Positions 26,705 to 34,159 of a stretch of DNA of 64,000 bases are shown here, piece after piece. The number at the start of each line of letters is the position of its first letter. Within the stretch, counting starts at the first letter, position 1. Made by a program: the position numbers and the translations under genes. Source of the stretch: Flexistipes sp. (GTDB taxonomy: Bacteria > Chrysiogenota > Deferribacteres > Deferribacterales > Flexistipitaceae); contig NZ_JAXKVW010000001.1 in the NCBI RefSeq assembly GCF_036172515.1, positions 248,001-312,000 of the forward strand. Reading direction: 5' to 3'. Under the pieces are notes generated by a model. It made no database searches, was not told where the DNA came from, and saw only the letters and a list, made by a program, of their open reading frames with translations.

Positions 26705-27595
26705 GTGATTAAAAAAATTATTTTTATTTTATTAATGAGTTTTTTGGGAGTCAATCTTTTTGCAGCAGATAAAGTTGTGAAAATTGGATATGCAGACTGG
26801 TCAAGTTCAATTGCAACCAGTTATACTGTAAAGGCGATTATGGAAGAAAAGATGGGAGTTCGTTGCAGGCTGATAGAAATGCCTGCTGACGAAATGTGGA
26901 AATCAGTTGCAGAAGGCAGGGTTGATGCTATTTTATCTGCATGGCTGCCCGATACTCATGAAAAATATTATAACGAATATAAAGATTCCGTTGTAAATCT
27001 TGGTGCTAACCTTAAAGGGACTAAAATAGGACTGGTTATTCCCCAGGTACCTGCCGGCAGATTTACAACAGGAACAGGGATACAAAACAAACCTTATATG
27101 GATATTGACTCTATCCCTGAGCTTCAACAATATAAAACGAAACTGAAGAGAAGGATAATAGGTATAGATCCGGAAGCCGGTATAATGTTGAAAACAAGGG
27201 AAGCAATTGAAGAATATAATCTGGACAGTTTCAGATTAATTTCTATTAGTGAGCAAAATATGTTAAATGAGCTGGAGCGTGCCATAAGATATAAACGATG
27301 GATTGTTGTCACCGGCTGGGAACCCCACTGGATTTTTGCAAGGTGGGATCTGAAGTTTCTGGATGACCCCAAAAATGTATATGGCGACGGCGGGTATATA
27401 GCTACTGTTGTCAGAAAGGGACTTAAAGACGATATGCCTTCAATTTACAAGTTTCTGGACAATTTTAACTGGCAAAAAGATGATATTGAACAGGTTATGA
27501 TGTGGATTCATCAAGACAGAGGGAATTTTCCTTACGAAAAAGCCCTTCGGTGGATTAAAGCCAATGAAAACAAAATACAAAATTGGCTGAATTAA
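26705..27595 (+). CDS. OpuAC-type glycine betaine-binding protein
   Basis: The 296-residue protein starts at GTG (GGGGGTG site 5 nt upstream). It has a signal peptide ending NLFAA (about residue 21), then KVVKIGYADWSSSIATSYTVKAI and the AILSAWLPDTHEKYY segment. TGWEPHWIFARWDLKFLDDP near 200-219 contributes the Trp box of betaine-binding proteins. The DP-x-x-x-GDGG portion and the C-terminal WIHQDRGNFPYEKALRWI complete the OpuAC domain. No ATPase or permease gene lies beside it; its neighbours are BCCT and a trypsin-fold protein. Confidence 0.9.
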   Translation: MIKKIIFILLMSFLGVNLFAADKVVKIGYADWSSSIATSYTVKAIMEEKMGVRCRLIEMPADEMWKSVAEGRVDAILSAWLPDTHEKYYNEYKDSVVNLGANLKGTKIGLVIPQVPAGRFTTGTGIQNKPYMDIDSIPELQQYKTKLKRRIIGIDPEAGIMLKTREAIEEYNLDSFRLISISEQNMLNELERAIRYKRWIVVTGWEPHWIFARWDLKFLDDPKNVYGDGGYIATVVRKGLKDDMPSIYKFLDNFNWQKDDIEQVMMWIHQDRGNFPYEKALRWIKANENKIQNWLN

Positions 27596-27614
27596 TATTA
27601 TATAAGGAGAAATC

Positions 27615-28289
27615 ATGTTTAGGGAGACTTTTTTACGCTATAGATACGGCTGCCTGAAACTATTTGCCAGAGAGGGAGACAGCGTGGTTTTCATGGGTTC
27701 AGCCTTTATAGTTCACAATGAAGGTTACCTGGTAACCTCTGCACATCTGCTTTACACACAGCAGAATCTTCTTGTAATTACAGGTGCATCCGGGGATGAT
27801 TTTCATCATGTGTCCAATGAGGAGCATACACCGATACCTGTTAATGTGGTTGAAATTGATCATGACAGAGATCTTGCCCTTTTGAAAATTGATACGGAGA
27901 TAAAGATTGAAATGCCTGACCATCTTATCGGTGTACCGGATAATGTTCATATCGGTCACTATGTGTCATGTGTGGGCTACCCTTTTGGTTTTCATCATGT
28001 GTTTAACCAGGCTATTCAATCAGCAATTGTATCAGCAAAAATGAAAACAAAAAACGGAACGAATATTTTTCTGTTTAACTCGATGATACATTTAGGCACC
28101 AGAGGCGGACAGCTCATTGACGTTGAAGAAGGCCGGGTTATCGGTGTTGTGGCAGGACAGTTTGATCCATTTGAAGCAGCACCTAAATTCATGAGAGAAG
28201 AAGATTTGCCGGGGTCAAGTTTTTCCTATGCCATTTCTATTGAATACGTTGAAGATATGCTGAAAGAACAAGGGGTGGAGATTATTTGA
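27615..28289 (+). CDS. Trypsin-fold (HtrA-like) protein lacking the catalytic Ser
   Basis: The 224-residue protein has the chymotrypsin/HtrA core without signal peptide or PDZ domain. The catalytic His is in VTSAHLLY (about residue 39) and the Asp in DHDRDLALLKI (about residue 84). The nucleophile loop, normally GNSGGPL, reads GTRGGQLID (about 157-165), so Ser is replaced by Arg. It is probably an inactive binding or scaffold protein. It sits 19 nt after the OpuAC gene with AAGGAG at its start. Its 3' end overlaps the convergent gene by 8 nt. Confidence 0.82.
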   Translation: MFRETFLRYRYGCLKLFAREGDSVVFMGSAFIVHNEGYLVTSAHLLYTQQNLLVITGASGDDFHHVSNEEHTPIPVNVVEIDHDRDLALLKIDTEIKIEMPDHLIGVPDNVHIGHYVSCVGYPFGFHHVFNQAIQSAIVSAKMKTKNGTNIFLFNSMIHLGTRGGQLIDVEEGRVIGVVAGQFDPFEAAPKFMREEDLPGSSFSYAISIEYVEDMLKEQGVEII

Positions 28290-28869
28290 TTTTGTCAATT
28301 TCATCCATCATGCGGCGGTAACATGATGGACATAACCCGTGTGTCAGTTGGGGAAGTTTTGTTTTTAAAAACAGTTCCAGTTTTTTTAGTGCATCTTCAA
28401 CCTCACTCCAGGTGTTTTTGTCAGTTTTGATTTTTTTGCACATGCTGCATACTGTGATTAACTCAGAACCTTCTTTGTTTTTCGCTAATATGTTTACTTT
28501 ACAACGTTTCTCTGTCTTTAATGTATAACTTTTAAAAAGAATTTCTCCATAGTTTAAAGGGGAGATTTCCATTTCAAGAAATCTTCTTTCTGCGGGGGAG
28601 TCACAACGGAAAGGAAATTTAACAGACTTGCCTGAATTTCTCACAGTTTCGATAATAGTCTGATAGAGAAACCTTGTCTCAGGGTCACAGATACAGTCAA
28701 ATATGTGCATTCCATAAACGAATTCTTTCTTACACTTTATGCCGCAGTCATTTAAGCGTGCAAACCTTATCCATGCCTGATCGATATAATTTATTCGGTC
28801 TTTTTTGTCGATTTTGTATTCAATCGTTTCAGCTGCGATAACTTTTACTCCTATACGAATTACAGGCAA
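28282..28869 (-). CDS. PAS-like sensor with CxxC...CxxC C-terminal module
   Basis: The product is about 185-195 residues. The N-terminal half resembles a PAS-like domain (IEYKIDKKDRINYIDQAWIRFA...). The C-terminal module VCSMCKKIKTDKNTWSEVEDAL...THGLCPSCYRRM matches the CxxCKKI...W...HG(I/L)CPxC motif found on many PAS and receiver proteins, likely a metal- or redox-binding knuckle. The start is unclear. The longest reading begins at TTG (28869) with no ribosome-binding site. An AGGAG lies inside it (about 28854) before an ATC codon. Role as a sensor is inferred. Confidence 0.68.
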   Translation of the reverse strand: MPVIRIGVKVIAAETIEYKIDKKDRINYIDQAWIRFARLNDCGIKCKKEFVYGMHIFDCICDPETRFLYQTIIETVRNSGKSVKFPFRCDSPAERRFLEMEISPLNYGEILFKSYTLKTEKRCKVNILAKNKEGSELITVCSMCKKIKTDKNTWSEVEDALKKLELFLKTKLPQLTHGLCPSCYRRMMDEIDKIK

Positions 28870-28970
28870 ATTTTAATTCTGTAATTTTATTTAAGAAACC
28901 AAACAATACCATTATAAAACGAATATAAAAATATGTATATCTTTTACTTTATAATCAGTACCAATTTCTT

Positions 28971-28976
28971 TATAAT
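28971..28976 (+). promoter_or_regulatory. -10 box of the glnE promoter, leaderless arrangement
   Basis: TATAAT (28971-28976) ends 5 nt before the glnE ATG (28982). The -35 is weak (TTTATA at 28948-28953, 17-nt spacer). There is no ribosome-binding site before the ATG, so the transcript probably starts at the codon itself. Confidence 0.6.
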
Positions 28977-28981
28977 GGGTT

Positions 28982-31831
28982 ATGGATACAAGTGCAGTAT
29001 TTACCGATGAGATTAAACGAAGTTTAGGCCCCAAAGAGTGCGAAAATCTTGAATATCTTTGCAGGCACTCAGAGTTAATTGCCAAATTTCTGCTCAATCA
29101 CCCGACGATAATCGATTATTTGTATAATAATCTCTATTCCGAACGCAGTGTGAAGACAATATTTAAAAGTAATGAAGACTTGTTGACCTATTCAGACAGA
29201 GAATCAGATTTTCTGAAAAGCCTAAGAATTATGAGGATGCGCGAGTATTTATTGATAGCGTATAAAGATTTGATTGAAAAAGCAGGCGTTAAGGATATAA
29301 CGGCAAACATATCCTCTTTCGCTTCGGCCGCTTTGGAAGCAGCCTATAAAAAGTCTTACAAAGATTTAACCCGTCTGTATGGAATACCTCTTACCGAGAG
29401 TAATAAAGAATGCGCTTTTTGTGTTATAGGACTTGGCAAACTGGGAGGCTGGGAGCTTAATTTTTCTTCAGATGTGGATATAATGTTCGTTTATGAAACG
29501 GAGAAGGGAAGTACATCAGGCGGCAGTAAAGGGAGCCTGGAAAATCATGTGTTTTTTGTGAAACTGGCTGAAAAAATAAAATATTATATTTCGGAAAACA
29601 CAGAAGACGGAATAGTTTACCGTGTGGATTTAAGGCTCAGGCCGGACGGGGATAAAGGAGCCATTGCTCTGCCTTTGAGAAGCTACGAACTGTATTACGA
29701 ATCTTACGGACAGAGCTGGGAAAGGATGATGCTTCTTAAGTCGTTGCCGGTAGCCGGTAATCTGGAGCTTGGAACAAGATTTTTTGAGGTGGTGAAACCT
29801 TTTGTTTTTAAGAAGAGTATCGATTACAAGCTGATTGATGAGCTGTCGAGAATAAAGTCAAAGATTAATGAGCGTGTAAAATATAAAAAAGATCATATGA
29901 ATGTCAAACTGGGTAAGGGAGGCATAAGGGAGATTGAATTTATCATTCAGGTGCTTCAGATACTTAACTACTCCAAATACCCGGATGTCTACAGACGTAA
30001 CAGTCTTGAAGCTATTCAAGCTCTTAATGAATATAATCTGCTTGATAAAAAGGAAGCTGATTCTCTGAGCGAATCATATACTTTTTTGAGAAAGCTGGAG
30101 CATATGGCTCAGATTGAAAAGGGGCTGCAGACGCACAGAGTACCTATTAATTCCCAAGGATTCGATAAATTTCTTGAGCGCTCCGGGTATACAGATAAAG
30201 AGCATTTTTTAAAAGACTATAACTACTATACGGGCAGCGTTAACCGTATTTTCAATGATATTCTTAAAGAGAATGAAGTAAATCCTGTATCGATAGTTTT
30301 TGATGAGGAAATGGGGAATGAAGATATTGCTGAATATCTTGAAAGCATAGGGATAAAGGATGCCCAAGAGTGTGCCGGGATACTTGCCAAAATTGTCAGC
30401 GGCAGAAAATCGCGCCCACGCAGCGCTTCAGAAACCCAGATTCTGGCAAGGCTTCTCAGTATGGTTATAAACGAGGTTAAAACAACCCAGAATCCTTTAA
30501 ATACACTCGGATATTTTGAAAAATTTTTTTCCACGAATAACACCATCCACTTTTTCTTTGATATATTTTGTGAAATGCCTAAGATTTTAAGCAAAATTAC
30601 TACAATCTTTTCAATCAGCCCCTATCTTTCAAATATTATCATTAAGAACAGCAACATCCTTGATTATATTTATGATCCGAAGAATCCTTCTTACAAAGAA
30701 AACGAATTATTCGAAACATTGTATAAATCCATCAGGAATGTAGAGGATGATGAGGAATATGAATATGACATTATCAGAAAAAAGCATCAGGAGTTGTTGT
30801 TTAACATCAGCTATGCATATATTAATAAAGATATCAATGTTATACAGTTTAACAGATCCCTCAGCAAGCTGGCAAAAGCAACTGTAAAGCTGGCTTTTAT
30901 AAGAGAAGAAGGAAGGCTTTCCAAAAGATTCGGCAGACCCAAAAATTCGGAGGAAGAAGACTGCGGTTACACAGTAATAGGGATGGGGAAGCTCGGCAGT
31001 GAGGAAATGAGTCTGGGAACAGACCTTGATATGATAGTCCTTTATGAAGACGATGGAGAGACGTCCTCTTCCAACAATATCAGCAATAAGGTTTATTATT
31101 CAAAACTTGTCCAGAAAGTGATTTCTTTTTTATCCACCATAACTGTTTTCGGCCAGCTCTACAAAATAGATATGAGACTTCGCCCCAGCGGTGCCAGCGG
31201 AACACTGGTCACATCTATAGCTTCCTTTGAAGATTATCAGAAAAGAAAGGCGATGACATGGGAAAAGCAGGCTATGCTGAGAGGAAGTGCCTTTTATTAT
31301 ACAAAAAATTCTTTGAAAGAACATTTTGAAGATGTGAAGAAAGATGTTCTTTTTAGAAAGGCAATAAGTAATGATGAAGTTAGAGAAATCTATGATATGA
31401 GAAAGCGTATAGAGAAAGAAAAGGGCATTCCCCTGAATAAAAATAATATAAAAGCCGGTTACGGAGGAATCATTGACATTGAGTTTGCCGTACAGATGCT
31501 GCAGCTGGTTTACGGATACAGATATGAAAATCTGAGGCAGACGAGTACCCACAATGTTCTGCATGCACTGAAATCGAGTGGTATCCTTAAAGGGCGCGAT
31601 TATTATGCCCTTCACAACAGTTATCTCTTCTATAGAAATCTTGAGAACCTTATTAGAGCTTATCAAAATACTTCGGCTTCTCGTCTGCCCAAAGAAAAGG
31701 ACGTGTTGGAGCATATAAGCCTTTTTTTCGGCTTCAAAGACAGCGGAGGAGAGAAATTGATGAAAGAGTATGAAACAGTGCGGAAAACCGTAAGGTCGGC
31801 TTTTAACAGAATTTTTGACAAATATTTATGA
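28982..31831 (+). CDS. glnE: Glutamine synthetase adenylyltransferase/deadenylylase GlnE
   Basis: GlnE adds and removes AMP on glutamine synthetase in response to PII and glutamine. The 949-residue protein has both nucleotidyltransferase domains: GLGKLGGWELNFSSDVDIMF (about 147-166, deadenylylase half) and GMGKLGSEEMSLGTDLDMIV (about 667-686, adenylylase half), each with the DxD metal pair. The linker contains the paired KGGIREIEFI and YGGIIDIEFAVQ repeats. Length and order match the family (about 940-1000). The upstream uridylyltransferase GlnD is encoded at 40931. The stop overlaps the thiE-like gene in ATGA. Confidence 0.97.
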   Translation: MDTSAVFTDEIKRSLGPKECENLEYLCRHSELIAKFLLNHPTIIDYLYNNLYSERSVKTIFKSNEDLLTYSDRESDFLKSLRIMRMREYLLIAYKDLIEKAGVKDITANISSFASAALEAAYKKSYKDLTRLYGIPLTESNKECAFCVIGLGKLGGWELNFSSDVDIMFVYETEKGSTSGGSKGSLENHVFFVKLAEKIKYYISENTEDGIVYRVDLRLRPDGDKGAIALPLRSYELYYESYGQSWERMMLLKSLPVAGNLELGTRFFEVVKPFVFKKSIDYKLIDELSRIKSKINERVKYKKDHMNVKLGKGGIREIEFIIQVLQILNYSKYPDVYRRNSLEAIQALNEYNLLDKKEADSLSESYTFLRKLEHMAQIEKGLQTHRVPINSQGFDKFLERSGYTDKEHFLKDYNYYTGSVNRIFNDILKENEVNPVSIVFDEEMGNEDIAEYLESIGIKDAQECAGILAKIVSGRKSRPRSASETQILARLLSMVINEVKTTQNPLNTLGYFEKFFSTNNTIHFFFDIFCEMPKILSKITTIFSISPYLSNIIIKNSNILDYIYDPKNPSYKENELFETLYKSIRNVEDDEEYEYDIIRKKHQELLFNISYAYINKDINVIQFNRSLSKLAKATVKLAFIREEGRLSKRFGRPKNSEEEDCGYTVIGMGKLGSEEMSLGTDLDMIVLYEDDGETSSSNNISNKVYYSKLVQKVISFLSTITVFGQLYKIDMRLRPSGASGTLVTSIASFEDYQKRKAMTWEKQAMLRGSAFYYTKNSLKEHFEDVKKDVLFRKAISNDEVREIYDMRKRIEKEKGIPLNKNNIKAGYGGIIDIEFAVQMLQLVYGYRYENLRQTSTHNVLHALKSSGILKGRDYYALHNSYLFYRNLENLIRAYQNTSASRLPKEKDVLEHISLFFGFKDSGGEKLMKEYETVRKTVRSAFNRIFDKYL

Positions 31832-32385
31832 AAAAAATAATTGTTGTTTTGGATTTTGATACTTTTAAGGACACTTTATTTGAAACCGCCCTATATGCAG
31901 CAAAATTTGATGTATGTATCTGGCTGCGTATTAAAGGCAAAAGTGGCAGGTTTGTTTTTAATACAGCATACAAGATCAGGAAGCTGGTTCCCCAAACCCA
32001 TTTGATTCTATCGGAGAGAGCTGATATTGCTCATGTTTGTTCTTTTGAGGGGGTTCATCTCAATGCCGGCAGTCCGCCACCTCAAGAAATTAAACTGTCA
32101 TTTCCTGATTTAAAAGTAGGCTATTCCGCCCATAGTAAACAGGAAATACATAAAACTGAAGCTGACTATTATACTCTGAGCCCTCTTTTTTATACGAAAA
32201 AAAATTATCCTGTGGCACCGCTGAAAAATATAGACATAACGGGAATTAACAAAAAAATTTATGCTTTGGGAGGTATAAACTCCTCCAATATCTCTAAAGT
32301 AAAGGATATGGGGTTCTACGGAGCGGCAGGGATTTCATTTGTGCAGGAATTGCCGCAAATGAAAAAGTTATTTGCTCAGCCCTGA
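31828..32385 (+). CDS. ThiE/TenI-like TIM-barrel protein
   Basis: The 185-residue protein is a second, diverged relative of thiamine-phosphate synthase. It keeps EGVHL (about 71-75), YSAHS (about 97), YYTLSPLFYTKKN (about 112-124) and ALGGI (about 149), but lacks the QxRxK and NDR substrate motifs of true ThiE. This pattern suits TenI-type proteins, which aromatise the thiazole in some bacteria. It overlaps glnE by 4 nt. The true ThiE is at 1612, so this copy is unlikely to be the synthase. Confidence 0.8.
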   Translation: MKKIIVVLDFDTFKDTLFETALYAAKFDVCIWLRIKGKSGRFVFNTAYKIRKLVPQTHLILSERADIAHVCSFEGVHLNAGSPPPQEIKLSFPDLKVGYSAHSKQEIHKTEADYYTLSPLFYTKKNYPVAPLKNIDITGINKKIYALGGINSSNISKVKDMGFYGAAGISFVQELPQMKKLFAQP

Positions 32386-33161
32386 AAACCCAATCTTTTT
32401 GAGATTTCCCTCGAATACTTTTTTAAAACGGGAAGAATTTCCTCTGTCATCTTTTCATCACTCATTCTGCAGGCCGGCCCGCTCACACTCAGAGCAGAAA
32501 CAGGAACACCCAGATAATCTTTTATAGGTATGGCTATACACCTGACACGCTCCTCAAACTCTTCATCATCTATTGCGTAATCTTTCTCTCCAACCTCTCT
32601 GAGATGCTTTTTCAAAGCCGGGAGTGATGTAATCGTTTTATCAGTATAACGTCTAAGGCGGGCACCCATATATATTTTATTCAGTTCCTCTTCAGAGGCA
32701 TATGCCAGTTGTGCTTTGCCAATTGCCGTACAGTAAGCGGGAACATCCCTGCCTACACGTGAAACAATTCTAACTGTTTGAGGAGCTTCAACTATGTCAA
32801 GGTATATTACGCTTCCTTCTCTGAGAATACCTATGTAAACCGACTCGTTTACCTGCTCAACAATTTTTTCCATAAAAGGCTTGGCTAGTTTGAGGATTCC
32901 CAGTTTATTGATAAATTTCTGACCCAGGTTAAATATGCCTATACCGAGTCTGTAGTTCTCGGTGTTCATATTCTGTTCTATGTAACCTCTTGATTCCAGT
33001 GTTGCAAGCAGACGAAAAACGTTATTTTTATGAAGTCCCAATGTTTTACTGAGCTCTGTAACACCGAACTCTTCCTTTTTCTCCGCAGTTCTGAACACTT
33101 CAAAAAGCTCCAAAGCATGATGTACCGATTGAACCGGCTTTACATTTGTTTTATACGGCAT
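32376..33161 (-). CDS. IclR-family transcriptional regulator
   Basis: The 261-residue protein has an N-terminal winged HTH (about 8-65: VQSVHHALELFEVF, TELSKTLGLHKNNVFRLLATLESRGYIEQN). The IclR effector domain (about 80-258) follows with RVGRDVPAYCTAIGKAQLA and the RCIAIPIKDYLGVPVSALSVSGPACRM block. Effector and targets are unknown; the only upstream neighbour is a long spacer. I start at 33161 because GAGGAG precedes that ATG by 6 nt; the longer reading from 33215 has none. Its end overlaps the convergent ThiE-like gene by 10 nt. Confidence 0.92.
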   Translation of the reverse strand: MPYKTNVKPVQSVHHALELFEVFRTAEKKEEFGVTELSKTLGLHKNNVFRLLATLESRGYIEQNMNTENYRLGIGIFNLGQKFINKLGILKLAKPFMEKIVEQVNESVYIGILREGSVIYLDIVEAPQTVRIVSRVGRDVPAYCTAIGKAQLAYASEEELNKIYMGARLRRYTDKTITSLPALKKHLREVGEKDYAIDDEEFEERVRCIAIPIKDYLGVPVSALSVSGPACRMSDEKMTEEILPVLKKYSREISKRLGFQG

Positions 33162-33725
33162 AAGATTCTCCTCTTTTTCCGATGATATTAAAATATAACA
33201 CTTTTCTGAATTCAAATCAACTTTGTTTAAAATCTGTAATTCTTATTTTTATATTTGTCAATATTAAATAAATTTCTAGCGTCACCCCATTTTTTGCAGC
33301 AAGAATATTTTTCAATGTAATTTGCACGCATTTCACAGCCGAAACTCGAAACTACTGCCGCTAACCGTCTACACCCTCCTCTCATAATTGTTTTTATTTG
33401 CAAATATTTATCCACTTTACATTCCAACACAGGGTGTGACCGCTAACCGGCAGTACGTTTCTCAGACATCGGCTGCTTCATTTGTGCAAATCACATTGAA
33501 ATAAGGGTAATGTTAGCTAAGTATATGTAAAACAATATTTTTATATAATTTTTGGGGTGATACCAGCAAATAAATTGCCACCCTCCCATTTTTTTAAAAT
33601 ATTGCTATAGCGGGGCGTTGTTGCTGAAATAATGAAATGGGGAGATAGTGAGGAAGGGGGATGGTGAAATGGTGAAGTGGTCTATTGATTGAACAGTGTA
33701 TTTGTATATTAGTATATTTGTTATT

Positions 33726-33943
33726 CAGGTTTTCCATTTGCACTGTTTTCACGTCTTTGCGAGGAGTGAAAACGACGAAGCAATCTCTTTACTTTTCTTG
33801 TTTTGAGATTGCCACAACCCTGTTTCCACAGGGTTTCGCAAGGATGCCTATGGCTAGCACCAGTCTTTTAAACTGGTAAATATGTTTAACATTCTATATA
33901 TTCGCTAGAAACAAATGCTAGACAAAACGAAGTGCGAAATTTG
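33726..33943. repeat. Palindromic repeat element, copy 2
   Basis: This copy shares with 18081-18271 the core GACGAAGCAATCTCTTTAC...TTTTGAGATTGCC, ACCCTGTTTCCACAGGGTTTCGCAA, and the end AAGTGCGAAATTTG (33930-33943). The left end CAGGTTTTCCATTTG (from 33726) is a degraded form of copy 1's end, and both copies begin after TATT. Beyond the hairpins it differs, with an extra ACCAGT/ACTGGT hairpin. Its left part reads CGTCTTTGCGAGGAGTGAAAACGAC, close to the widespread GCGAGGAGCGAAGCGACG type of repeat. Confidence 0.82.
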
Positions 33944-34036
33944 ATTTGTTATTAGTAAAACGGTTGATACCTAAACAACATCAAATACTTTTAGCTACCT
34001 ATAATTCCCCTTATTACGTCTTATGTTTCATCCATG

Positions 34037-34063
34037 ACGCATTAACGCATCACGCACGCATTA
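34037..34063 (+). repeat. Short ACGC-type direct repeats upstream of the feoB promoter
   Basis: ACGCATTA (34037-34044), ACGCAT (34045-34050), ACGC (34052-34055) and ACGCATTA (34056-34063) occur in a row, ending 32 nt before the -35 box of the feoB promoter. The position would suit an upstream activator site, but no regulator is identified. Confidence 0.4.
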
Positions 34064-34095
34064 CTGCTTTTTTGAGGGAGGGATTAAAAATAATA

Positions 34096-34124
34096 TTGAC
34101 AAATTTGTTAGGAAACTCTAACTT
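34096..34124 (+). promoter_or_regulatory. feoB promoter with overlapping palindromic operator
   Basis: TTGACA (34096-34101), a 17-nt spacer and TAACTT (34119-34124) form the promoter. GTTAG-N6-CTAAC (34107-34122) is a perfect inverted repeat that fills the spacer and enters the -10. The half-site TTAG/CTAA is the kind seen in DtxR/MntR/IdeR-family metal operators. Iron-dependent repression is inferred from that and from the gene controlled. Confidence 0.6.
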
Positions 34125-34159
34125 TCTTTTGTGTCAGTAAAAATAGAAAGGGAGAAAAA

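Larger units (their letters stand above)
33162..34095 (+). other. Long gene-free spacer between iclR and feoB
   Basis: About 930 nt without a convincing gene. It contains the second palindromic repeat (33726-33943), a purine-rich G/A/T tract (33637-33690) and a cluster of ACGC repeats (34037-34063) upstream of the feoB promoter. Short open frames at 33685-33879 and 33946-34140 run across the repeat or have no start signal and are not called. Confidence 0.5.

Noticed and set aside
27615-28289. Active DegP/HtrA protease
   Set aside because: The nucleophile position is Arg (GTRGGQ), and no export signal or PDZ domain is present.
31130-31714. 194-codon minus-strand frame inside glnE
   Set aside because: Fully antisense to the well-conserved GlnE C-terminal half, no ribosome-binding site, odd composition; a shadow of codon bias.
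33685-33879. Short plus-strand frame in the iclR-feoB spacer
   Set aside because: It runs through the palindromic repeat and has no start signal.
33946-34140. 64-codon frame just before feoB
   Set aside because: It crosses the ACGC repeats, the feoB promoter and the operator; no ribosome-binding site.
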